Below are positions 51,801 to 54,930 of a stretch of DNA of 64,000 bases, in pieces (the first letter of the stretch is position 1; the number at the start of each line of letters is the position of its first letter). The translations under genes and the position numbers were made by a program. The notes below the pieces were generated by a model. The model made no database searches. It worked only from the letters and a program-made list of their open reading frames with translations, and was not told the DNA's origin. Source of the stretch: Desulfobulbaceae bacterium (GTDB lineage Bacteria > Desulfobacterota > Desulfobulbia > Desulfobulbales > Desulfocapsaceae); contig JAABSV010000010.1 in the NCBI GenBank assembly GCA_011390165.1, positions 29,836 to 93,835 of the forward strand. Direction: 5' to 3'.

Positions 51801-53370
51801 GGCCGATCAATTCACCGACCAGCCCACCGATCGACTCACCAACCATAGAATCGAACATCGCACCGACCATCTCCCCGCCAGGCAGCCGGCCGGGAAGCTG
51901 CCGCTTTTCCGGCTCAACCTGGCCTGGCGGCAGCTGGTGGCAAAGCATGACCTGCTGCGGACCACCTTCCACAGTTGTGGCCGCTGCTGGGCACAGGTGG
52001 TGGCGATGGAGGCTGTGGAGCTGGGGCCGGCAATATCCGAGGTGGAGATGCCTGACCTGGCAGCCTTCCGCCGGTTCATCGACGAGCAGCGGCGGCAGCT
52101 CCTCGACCTCGCCGGCCTGCCCATCGTCCGGGTTTGGCTCTGCCGGCTCGGCGGGGTGTCCTATCTCGGCCTGGTCAGCCACCACAGTCTGGCCGATGCC
52201 TTGACCCCCAAGCTGCTTTTGGCCGACTTGATGGAGCTCTACCAGTCACTGCCGGCAAGCGGGGCCGCTCCAGACGGGGTCGAGCCGGGACAGGAGGGCC
52301 GACAGAGATCCAGGGCCGCGGCCAGTGAACAGGCCAGTGAACAGTACTGGCACTACACCCTGCGCCAGTTCGACCCGGGCCGTGCCCAGGCCGATATCGG
52401 TTACTGGCGGCGGCAGCTGGCCGGGGTCGAACCGGCGATGCGACTCCCCTACAGCGGCGATCCTGGCAGGGTGGATGAGCGGGATGCCGCCGGTCGCCAC
52501 CATCTGGAACTTCCCGTCGAACTCTGCCGGGCGATCGCCCGGCTGCACCGCGACCGGGGGATCAGCCACAGCCAGCTCTTTGCCGCCGCCATCCTCCTCC
52601 GTCTTCAGCAAATGGGCAACGCCAAACCGGTGCTGCAGCTGTTTACCTCTCAACGGGACTATGCGGCGGTGCTTGCGGCCCCCGGGGAGTTTACCAGCCC
52701 CCTCTTTGTCCCCTTCGCCGCCGACCTCTTCGCTGCCGAGACAAGGCTGTCGGCCTGCCTGGAAGGGGTGCGGAAGACGATCCTGGCCGCCCTGCGTCAC
52801 CGCCGGACTCCCCTCACCGCCATCCTGCCCCTGGTCGGATTTGCCGGCTACCACGACTATTTCCAGCAGCTGGGCGATGTGCTGCTGGACAGTATCGACC
52901 TTGATCAGGGGGGGGAGGAGGCAGACCGGCGGACAGACCCGCGATTTGGCCGCTCCCTCTTCGTTGACGGCCTTGCCGCCCAAAAGGGGGTGGAAGAGTT
53001 GCCATCCCCCACCTTCGCAACCCTCTCTTTCCTTGTCCTGCGCAGCGAGGGGCGCCTGCACCTGCTCAGTGAATACCGCCGCCATCTCTTCGCGCCGGCA
53101 ACCATCGCCCGGCTGGCCGAGCAGCTGGTCGTCCTTCTGGCCGCCATGGCTACTAACAGCGGGCAAAACCTCGGACAGCTGCTGGCCGGTTGCAGTCTCT
53201 CCCCCTTGCCGGCAACGCGCAGGTGGCGGAGCTGGCCGGCCAGGGCCGCGGCCAATCCCCTGGCCGCCTACCGCGACCCGCAGGTACTGGCCGCCCTGCA
53301 CCGGCTTGCCCGCGGCGAGGTGGCGCAGGAACAGCTGGTCGCTCTTCTTGCAGAGAGGGGAGAACGATGA
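31642..53370 (+). CDS. Trans-AT polyketide synthase megasynthase 1: FAAL, five KS modules, internal TE, terminal C domain
   Basis: A 7242-residue protein. Order: FAAL-ACP1, KS1-KR1-cMT1-ACP2, KS2(0)-MT-ACP3, KS3-KR2-ACP4, KS4(0)-ACP5-TE1, KS5(0)-ACP6-C. KS domains are followed by the AT-docking linker typical of trans-AT systems (YTLQLGR... and LPGYPFARQRFW) and no GHSxG acyltransferase is present. All six ACPs carry the phosphopantetheine serine. Ketoreductases KR1 and KR2 have the NADPH loop and catalytic tyrosine. The ATG at 31642 is the most likely start: it follows the regulator stop by 10 bp and the FAAL begins some 33 residues later. The open frame extends back to 31426 inside the regulator gene, which is not credible. 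No strong Shine-Dalgarno is visible; coupling to the regulator is likely. Its stop overlaps the next start (ATGA). Modules are described separately. Confidence 0.95.
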   Translation: MEGGCAAVGTATHAAHAAHTTCATSAAPAADNFYLRQLHRSAGRELFAFHGEKGGGTVLSGKLLGSRVARLGERLARDFPARERLLVLLPQGVELVTSLLACWYANLVAVPVPMAELSEGAQIGERILAIARATRPQAILTTAPLREWLGLGPELGPPAATANEVAAGTDFDLADLARLPVCIVPEAATSPADQVEPVERSGLQFSDSTGPRPQTVDDPALILFTSGSTAEPKGVVLSHRQLRLQGEMAAAQWAMAGDSRVVSWAPLFHSFGLVVGLLAPLAAGATTILLAPGEVVRNPLWWFRSLARERATHTGGANFSLDLCTRVIDPEEIDGSGGHDRLSVAALQSVICGGEPIRRESWQAFLAKFARFGFAESTFSPNYGLSETGSLTCTPPGEGPCFLTIDAADLQRGQVRPAREGRPGKVVTSCGRFGPGITAVVVNPVDCRPAGPEETGEIWVQTPALASGYWQLPAEPTFAADCGKGEEKFFRTGDLGFIRDDYLYLVGRSKELIIVAGKNHFPVDIEWQIRGAVDLALPLAVFALEVAGRERVVVVQEVAGPLPEPAATVDTILGAVSAGSGLDLYEINFVPFGTIPKSDSGKVQRRLCRQAYLENRLAVVYCYRQGVEKEKPNGAAAGRPEIDHLDHLVATIKNRAFLPEIEVSPERLAEVASFHQLGLNSLQYLRVAGRLEALFALPFNPVLLFKYRSFAELASYLATQGGEPVAELAGNGHGVVPVQGKPAALSASTVPAPPESVACPHSQEVEKGQPAAVDRKGQLGQAPATDIAIIGMSCTFPGGVDSPERFWTLIAEGGDAITPLADSRPMVLADAGRYGGSAGELFPPWGGCIDDADCFDAPFFAISPLEAESMDPQQRKLLELVWDLCERAGYNPRTLAGGDTGIFVGAHNTDYADLVAQHPSLVEVYGPFLDSGLHMSLLAHRISRWFDFRGPSELVNTACSSSLVAVHHAVASLQRGECRLAIAAGINLIFAARVHLLAHQAGMLAADGRCKTFAAGADGFARAEGYGAVLLKPWRQAVADRDTIHGRIRAAVVNHDGQSNSLRAPNLAGQKELLRMAWRQAGCSPTSLGYIETHGTGTALGDPIEIQALQEAWAGFAPAEGKTGDALATSSPPEAGCLCALGSVKTVIGHCESAAGIAGLLKVLLAMQHQTVPAIPRLGQCNPLIRLDAGPFYLPRENRPWQRAKNAAGEELPRRAGVSSFGFGGANAHLVVEEYLPEAATCRLAAAGSMLFPLSALNGERLLASAGRLRDHLAVMVSGSAACRLSGVCEGSEEMGEVVPADCAGIAYTLQLGRQAMAARRLFVAEDMNQLRAQLTTFVEGGGAEPGSLSVSVRAALMDPVAERLATAWLAGEAVDWQPLWPGPKPRRLPLPGYPFARQRFWLALPADVERPVPQPAPQQAPPAGEPADTDSLPGENEPAETLLLAPLWEPLPWPSISPATREKGYGGGTGENAAGEGTVLLFAARPEQQQAVRRQFPGLRCFTGSVDESAAASATLAEILGAIPAIERIIWFAPEGGDEGAGKEEFPGESLILAQEEGVMQLFRLVRALHALGYGERKLHWTVCTTLCQAVRAEDDLRPDHAGVHGFVGALAGEYPAWEILLLDLDEAMALLPFLPDLAINTVATPAAGARPLSSRHLESLSTGHLCSSCQTIAVRQGELFVQRLLPVAGTAARPSRFRQNGVYLLIGGSGGLGRVLTDYLQQRYQARVVWLGRRPRQDLPADSPSYFQADCRDEDALRRAISEVRQLYPQLHGVVVSALGSFDQPIAAMDEEVFREILSVKIALAVRVARCVAGAGLDFLLFFSSMAAFEREGGMSGYAAGCTFQDALALRLAREEAGVRGEAGPGIGTRVVRVMNWGYWSVGAGERIARAFQQRIGRRGLLPLHRLEGMAALETLLSAPWPQLALIRQRQRGAATAGHTLILDREELVLQPATALLGSEVVGTLQGIADRVAALGAAGLPEPTVPPAMESLLLKLLARSLESLGLLAVDRSRPTHRYHCWLAESRGWLRRAGLLQGEPGAEIFAGALADPANPADPADLAGLWREWEQAGKKWLADPDLRANALLAQRSLQALPDILAGRRQPTAVLFPEASLELVAGIFQGNRLADFFHGLLAEVVAALLDGWPAVERLRILEIGAGTGGATAALAATLQRGRPKIDEYCYSDLSLAFLDHGQKMYGGPIPAFTTRLVDVERPLAGQGIACGGYQLVVADNALHATANIRRTLRHVKAALAGNGILVLQELAGKSLHAHLTFGLLPGWWLSEDAALRLPGSPGLSAERWRQLLSEAGFTAVSFPAAAAHHLGQQLIVAVSDGIVRQPRPAPLAPPAALPADADAQAGAVAASAVAITSRANASNEEVLRQATVGWCRQLLAGMLRMAPTDLLPAVPLEQYGIDSILISQLSRKLRDLFAGIEPTLVYQLRCLDDLVDHLLTHERKSLTRLLGAEQAESGGSGESNGNGGEPACGAGKGKAAEPAPIAAGGGHGKVATEPIAIIGISGRFPGAENLEMFWQNLLAGSTAIGEIPGQRWRWQDHFQEEPERARAEGKSCCRWGGFLTDCAAFDPLFFHLTPRDAATIDPQERLFLEEAWKAMEDAGYAPSRLSAQQRRRTGVFGGITRQDFKLFACRTDQAGGGMRPTTSFASLVNRVSFHLDLQGPSLPVDTMCSSALVAVDAACRYLKSGGGEMALAGAVNLYLHPAGYAELTNRRMLASSGEATPFAAGGQGFIPGEGVAVAVLKPLSRAEADGDHIHALIIASGAGHDGRTTAYGIPDPSRQAALIAGTLTESAIDPRTISYLEVAANGSAAGDAIEMAAVAKVFADRQGIAGSYRLGSLKGAIGHGEAVAGMAQLAKVVAALRHRTLPPTLLAEKLNPAIDWARLPFQLNSRPLPWQPVLVDGKVVPRRAGITAIGAGGVTAHLVVEEYCRPEPAPAGNSARRAAPPARPLPVLLPISARSRPALTTLVDRWLDYLSSTPDLPLARLACTVQLGREEFSWRLAVVAADQAALQQLLQSFQADEEEVAGLYPGDPATTRPESAGRCLELVAAGDLHAMADCWAGGNRLPWQQLYPGQRPRRLAGLPTYPFAGKLCWPLTTPHPGDAVGPEGPAAAFYRREMATLATPFGEEYLTFAPFPEPLPGFSMSRVLLRPEQHQKEYDLILARQREMRRLLFAGVDFTGVERLLDIGCGYGTDLIQLARRFPHLRGEGYTITAAQAELGRRRAVEMGVADRVAIHHRDSAGAPFTGTFQLLVGIEVTFHIADKKRLFTNIAAALVEGGTLLLVDYIAELRGAMVDAELDLHIPTRMEWAELLARHGLLLTGAVDVSAQIANFVDDPDSLANTSHLPPVNRRMWRNFANQVTPLRRGWLRYSLLTIRRQGEGDRAHRYAVNLARLGDQTPYLQALAALRSGLPPSPEVAAGDGSRLQDGMSAPPDFFTEKTAAAAVCQVAAASVVDIGERLRDIVAITLGVSPTEVDSQPSFRALGIGSVNAVELLEAINQAFALHLPTSILFACGSLTALAEYLAEVLADRPHISSSEPGCGWPAERPVGAVVADSQFDCRPVGKAVNHSINCTSNHSSIHEVNHSDSHPEDRTGRQGAAIAVIGIACRCAGADDPQALWDLVRQGRECTTAIDNPDWLDYFNRHSPRPVPRRYGAMAGPAAFDPLFFQISPKELAAMSLSQRLVLAEAYRALEDAGHAPASLRDQAVGTYIGVMGGGGENGDHCHFSLLGGENSILAARLAYFLDLKGPALAINTACSSSLVAVDLACRALQVGEIDLALAGGVSVWDNPADFVTMHNAGMLSPTGRCRPFDEGADGIVVGDGVGIVVLKRLADARRDQDSVYGVIMASGTNQDGRTAGITAPSFLAQSRLQREVYGKGAIDPELLQYIEAHGTGTSLGDPVEVHALTEAFRQYSRRSRFCAIGSLKANIGHTAAAAGVLSLIKVLLCLHWRQLPPAVNFARENSRIDFAASPVYVNRQLCEWPANRHGPRLAAVSSFGFSGTNAHLVVAEDLPPLPPSDRHAERANDQPPAAPPLNPPGPQIVPLSARSVEDLHLVARRLLARLDEDMSAVAEPLPLADLAYTLQLGRDPHPCRLALLVSTPAELAAGLAAYLAGESGVAGLYQGQVEEHLDGDSWQALASDPDIAAAIDHWLDQGKHRQLARFWVRGLVIDWSRLARPGRLRRLHLPGYPFPRGGGGPGRMKAETLPDPLLFVRSFQPLVALTEEVAGSSPPGPDPFPRQLLFSFLAMTPPAGVNWQRLFVPGGRPAEQFARAALALFASLQGLLTEGGDEPVLLQVLVPASGEGRLFAALGGLLNTARAENPRITGQLIEVAEEVAEAELPELLERCRRWPEAAHLRLTPDQCLQATFTELPAPAVAPPLPWRRQGVYLISGGAGGLGLLFAEEIARHVPAATLVLVGRSPLAPAAAARIAALCTAGSAAGYRQVDVGDEGAVDALLSGIVEQFGHLDGILHAAGVKEDSFLRHKTAAAFARVLSPKVAGTVNLDRASRKLPIDFFVLFSSGAVQGNPGQADYATANAFLDAYALHRQELVAAGERHGLSLAVNWPLWQQGGMQVDPATAEVLRQESGMEAMCTASGFAAFYRAVAAGVNQVLVGSGEPDKIRAGLGLNQLEERAAQPCLAEQSAAPNAAPNATPTVVIAAGQPPSSLAPAVLREGVVARLKELIGEVLQIPAATLRLRQPLASYGIDSVVVTQLNARLAGHFGPLARTLFFEYQSIEAVAGYLLSRRRAGCLAWLGGAAPGGSTELATDEGETPPVRPQSRPCQDAQRGAAEEEPIAIIGLAGQYPGATGIGRFWRNLLAGHCAIAEIPPCRWSLAGFYQPNPERAQREMKSYAKVGGFLTSFADFDPLFFRISPVDAIHIDPQERLVLTSCWQAMEASGYSRQALARCSGRRVGVFVGVSKNHFLLHTRLGGSREASRLPLSSFSAMANRVSYHLNLTGPSMAIDTMCSSAFTAIDAACSHIRRGACQMAFAAAVNLYLHPRSYLDLCQGRLVSQEPEAHCFSADGGGFIPGEGVGAVLLKPLAAALVDGDPILGLIVASGVSHGGAGNGFSAPNPARQGQLIQRVLNQAGCGPAGIDYIESAANGSALGDASEYEALRRTFADHPCRLGTVKGNIGHAEAAAGMAQLSKVLCQLEGERLAPTLVDRRRLDPALELHSGPLRLVTGEEPWPARAGHCRRALLTAHGAGGSSAALVVAEGPVPVERGRATRHQPDRGGQQELFLLSARNGRLLRRTVARLRHHLHRHDYHLPSLAYTLQQGREHGHRRLAILATTQEELQSRLTAFLGRRQGAEGEDSQAALLPAAVAGEVLADGKDPGLHPAETTETAAADAALAGRVGQALAAGDRPELARLWLGGVEAIDWRALYADRVASCRLPTSPLASRPFWYGPIEMAHSPLPAGAAGQLPPGATPADGLSAIPASSPAPPKTPIGHTDPAAVASPRSPEGVATTIEAVIREILFLREGDPCAADTTFFDLGIDSVSMVPFIDRLSSRLALPLRPTLVFDYPSVASLSRYLGSLLPGSPAAETLGSPAGSSTPAVGGGAADPKEQRLGRLARRYPELVPLQTKGQGPLLCCLHPMSGDVGLYGRLALAVGGRFRMVGLRALGLLTEAPPLASIEAMAANACRVLSAVDADGPCHLFGASMGGAVAYETARQLLLAGRPVASLFLVEAPLLGEESSLWQSDARENWLMNANFLLLAMLHLDPHHNQEKAAGRVRWPELEITAREVAHLSDAELAAGLVEVIVGRGVNQKRRILRQRLESMARVHLANLKALRRYRPLPLPKTATSPPRAFLLRTATAAATGEGIYNPDYLRRVQEAKGSLTPFFAGWHQLLPQLVTRVVAGENHFALFSLPESVAALGEVLAAELTVPPQRETVQFAGARPPLGIGRGPKPVVANEGRPDRPPAGAIAVVGMAGRFPGAADMDGFWQLVRDGRTALAPFPAARRQLARLAAATDDGLPENTWFGGFLPDIDKFDPLFFAIPPSEAALLDPAERLFLEEAWRAVEDAGINPANVQGQPWGVFCGGAGNYHELLAAGRARMAGPASTATAAGIAGRVSYTLGLTGPCQTVEAGCASSLLAIAQACDALRLADCPCALCGGVWLHSSTGLLATLAQTGMLSTAQSGGALAADADGMFPGEGVAVLVLKGLSRARADGDRIYGVIEGWGNNHNGRSNGISAPSGRAQIDLLTTVHRRFAIAPESITLFEANATGTPLGDRVELEALQTVFPAPGGGNNELVSDGQREVEQQAGGPYCALGTVENSIGHAFHASGVAHLGKILLALHHRTLPGNAGRAALRPALSAGAEKKKSPFYLPEESRPWSVGPGELRRAATSSFGATGSNVYVVVAEAAAAADMVASGNSGNSGKSGNSDNSGNSGEGSKNVNRGAAAENEGEIATRQIPLPPAPFTRRSCWLADETPPTRAAGSTPDAPSVPAALAVNKGTWSEKKGIPDLPDDQMVALSLLLQVVEETTGLAAAEIDPAAPLHRYGVDSLLGMRLLSLINARCATTLQLADLAEHSSIDALAALLTPAISSLPQNLPGGDDMAGEGLLLPAGLRQEAIVAPLDRGRAGEDGRDAFLLADALFAPLATLFDRGIALCRVGKALRLIAHQAVDTRAAWAGLTETEQQQLLNRFPDGLLIAPVSREQELNLYHSEVLRQASRNIHHLYQLADQFTDQPTDRLTNHRIEHRTDHLPARQPAGKLPLFRLNLAWRQLVAKHDLLRTTFHSCGRCWAQVVAMEAVELGPAISEVEMPDLAAFRRFIDEQRRQLLDLAGLPIVRVWLCRLGGVSYLGLVSHHSLADALTPKLLLADLMELYQSLPASGAAPDGVEPGQEGRQRSRAAASEQASEQYWHYTLRQFDPGRAQADIGYWRRQLAGVEPAMRLPYSGDPGRVDERDAAGRHHLELPVELCRAIARLHRDRGISHSQLFAAAILLRLQQMGNAKPVLQLFTSQRDYAAVLAAPGEFTSPLFVPFAADLFAAETRLSACLEGVRKTILAALRHRRTPLTAILPLVGFAGYHDYFQQLGDVLLDSIDLDQGGEEADRRTDPRFGRSLFVDGLAAQKGVEELPSPTFATLSFLVLRSEGRLHLLSEYRRHLFAPATIARLAEQLVVLLAAMATNSGQNLGQLLAGCSLSPLPATRRWRSWPARAAANPLAAYRDPQVLAALHRLARGEVAQEQLVALLAERGER
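33985..39060 (+). other. Module 1: KS1-KR1-cMT1-ACP2
   Basis: KS1 has the full triad: Cys 959 (TACSSS), His 1094 (ETHGTGT) and the second His in TVIGHCES, so it should elongate. KR1 has GGSGGLG near residue 1707 and Tyr 1840 in SGYAAG. The carbon methyltransferase carries the SAM loop LEIGAGTGGAT near residue 2156 and DNALHAT. ACP2 serine is residue 2418 (YGIDSI). No dehydratase motif lies between KS1 and KR1. Expected unit: alpha-methyl, beta-hydroxy. Confidence 0.88.
37792..37827 (+). repeat. In-frame 9-nt repeat in the KR1-cMT1 linker
   Basis: Four copies of a GCCGACCCG-like unit encode an Ala-Asp/Asn-Pro repeat between KR1 and the methyltransferase core. The reading frame is preserved. 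Confidence 0.7.
39165..42300 (+). other. Module 2: KS2(0)-methyltransferase-ACP3 (non-elongating)
   Basis: KS2 keeps Cys 2687 (DTMCSSA) and the second His (AIGHGEA) but the catalytic HGTGT is replaced by AANGSA, with Ala 2822 in place of His. It should transfer but not condense. A class I SAM domain follows, with LLDIGCGYGTDL near residue 3204 and GYTITAAQ, unlike the cMT domains in the line. ACP3 serine is residue 3508, in LGIGS rather than LGxDS. By analogy with other trans-AT lines, KS(0)-MT modules O-methylate the beta-hydroxyl made in the preceding module. Confidence 0.85.
42480..45990 (+). other. Module 3: KS3-KR2-ACP4
   Basis: KS3 has the complete triad: Cys 3778, EAHGTGT His (43378-43380) and NIGHTAA His. 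KR2 has GGAGGLG near residue 4415 and the catalytic set SSGAVQGNPGQADYATAN with Tyr 4557. ACP4 serine is residue 4733. There is no methyltransferase or dehydratase. Expected unit: beta-hydroxy without alpha branch. Confidence 0.87.
46080..49410 (+). other. Module 4: KS4(0)-ACP5-TE1 (non-elongating, internal thioesterase)
   Basis: KS4 resembles KS2: DTMCSSA with Cys 4994, but SAANGSA with Ala 5129 in place of the catalytic His. After the docking linker there is no processing domain, only ACP5 (serine 5527, LGIDS). A thioesterase follows directly: LLCCLHPMSGDVGLYG, FGASMGGAVAYETA with Ser 5691, and GENHFALF with the His. The acidic triad position reads LVEAP, Glu rather than Asp. A TE here would normally end the line, yet the protein continues. 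Confidence 0.85.
49490..53190 (+). other. Module 5: KS5(0)-ACP6-condensation domain
   Basis: KS5 has Cys 6123 in an unusual EAGCASSL and ANATGT instead of HGTGT (Asn 6258 replaces His); SIGHAFH keeps the second His. It belongs to a different type from KS2 and KS4. A Ser-Gly-Asn repeat linker leads to ACP6 (serine 6542, YGVDSL). About 150 residues later an NRPS-type condensation domain begins (PVSREQELNLYHSEVL), with SHHSLADA at about residues 6846-6853, the HHxxxDx active-site motif. No adenylation or peptidyl carrier domain is attached. Confidence 0.83.
50863..50925 (+). repeat. In-frame 9-nt repeat in the KS5-ACP6 linker
   Basis: Seven degenerate copies of AGCGGCAAC encode a Ser-Gly-Asn repeat, a flexible spacer. 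The unit length is a multiple of three, so copy-number change would not shift the frame. Confidence 0.85.
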
Positions 53371-54930
53371 ACCTTGCCGCCTTGATCAACGCCTACGGGA
53401 GAGGGCAGCTCTCCACTGCCCAGTTGCAGGAGAAAATCGCCGCCTTGGCCAGCGACCAGGATAGCCCAACCGGGGGAAGCCCCCCCTTCTTTCTGGAATG
53501 CCAGCTTCTGAACAAGCCGTCGCCGCCCTCGCCGAGTGCGGCCGGCCGGCCGGTCTTCTGGATCCATGGCGCCTTCGGTGATGTCGGGGTCTACCTGCCG
53601 CTCGCCGCAACGATCCAGCGCCCCTTTTACGGCATCCAGGCCAGGGGGCTGTTTGACGACCAGCCACCCCTGGTCGGAGTGGAGGCCATCGCCGCCACCT
53701 ACCGGCAGATGGTGCTTGCCCACCAGCCAGCCGGCCCTTACGACCTCGGCGGCTACTCCATCGGCGGCTGTTTTGCCTACGAGCTGGCCAGACAGCTGCA
53801 GGCGGCGGGTGAGGAAGTGCACTCTCTGGTCCTGGTCGACTCGCTCTACCCGAGCTGCCACCGCCACTTCCCTTTCGATCTCTACGATTCCCTCTATTTC
53901 CTCGCCGCCGGTCTGGTCCAGTTCACCTTCCGGACCACCCCGGGGGTAGCGGCCGGCCGGCTGGCCGCCACCGAACGGCCACCCCGAGCATTGACCGACC
54001 CGGCCGAACTGCGCCAGGCCTTCGTCGCCTTCTGCCGGGCCGCCGGGGTGGACAAACCCACAGGCTGGCTGACTGCCTATCTGGAGAAGATGGTGGCGAT
54101 CCAGGCCGGCTACCGGATCGACCAGTACCTGCCGCAGCCGCTTGTCCGACCCATCGCCCGGCCAGTCTACTGCCAAACCCGGAGCGGCCACTTTTTTGGC
54201 CGGGAGGCGGCGCATCTCAATCCTCTCGGGGTTGAACCGCTGCAGGGGGTCGACTACTGGAGCGGCTGGCAAGAGTTGCTCCCCGGCCTGGTCTACCACC
54301 AGCTGCCGGCGGAGAACCACCTCCTCCTTTTCGACGAACCGTCGGTGCAGGCGGTCATGGCCGATCTCTGTGGGCAGCTCTACTCCCTGCAAACTCCGCC
54401 AGGTGGCCCGGCAGCGACCGCCAGGCCACCTGGGCGGACGACAGTGGCGGGGGAGGCTGAGCCGCATCCGCCGGCCAGCCCGGTTGACGAGGATATGCCG
54501 GTGATGACGGCAGCCGCTGCCGGGCGGGCCGCCGGGCTAGCAGGGCCGACAGCAGTAACGGGGGAGGTTGGGCCGCAACCGCCGCCCGGCCAGGTCGAGC
54601 GGGATATGTCGATTGCCATTGTTACAGCAACCGCTGCCGGGGCAACGGCCAGTGAGAGAGTGGCCGTTGCCCCGGCCCAGTTCACCAGTGAGGCGATCCG
54701 CTATTTCGCCGCCTTCATCGCCACCACCCTGGAACGGCCAGTGGCGGAGCTGCCGGTCGACGAACCCCTGACCGCTTACGGTATCGACTCGCTCCTGGCC
54801 GGCCAGTTGGCCGCCCGGTTGCAGCTTCTCTTCGGGGCGGCGGTGTCGATCACCCTCTTTTTCGAGTATCCGACCATCCGGGCGGTGGCCGGCTATTTCC
54901 TGGCCGCCCACCGGCAACGCCTGACCGAAA
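53367..54930 (+). other. N-terminal thioesterase TE2 and ACP7
   Basis: TE2 (about residues 60-340) is an alpha/beta hydrolase: VFWIHGAFGDVGVYLPLA, the nucleophile elbow GGYSIGGCFAYE with Ser 131, VLVDSLYP with the triad Asp at residue 158, and LPAENHLLLF with the His. The triad is complete. A linker of about 80 residues rich in Ala, Gly and Pro leads to ACP7 (Ser 475 in YGIDSL). A TE at the very N-terminus, upstream of an ACP and a normal KS, is an unusual layout. Confidence 0.85.
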
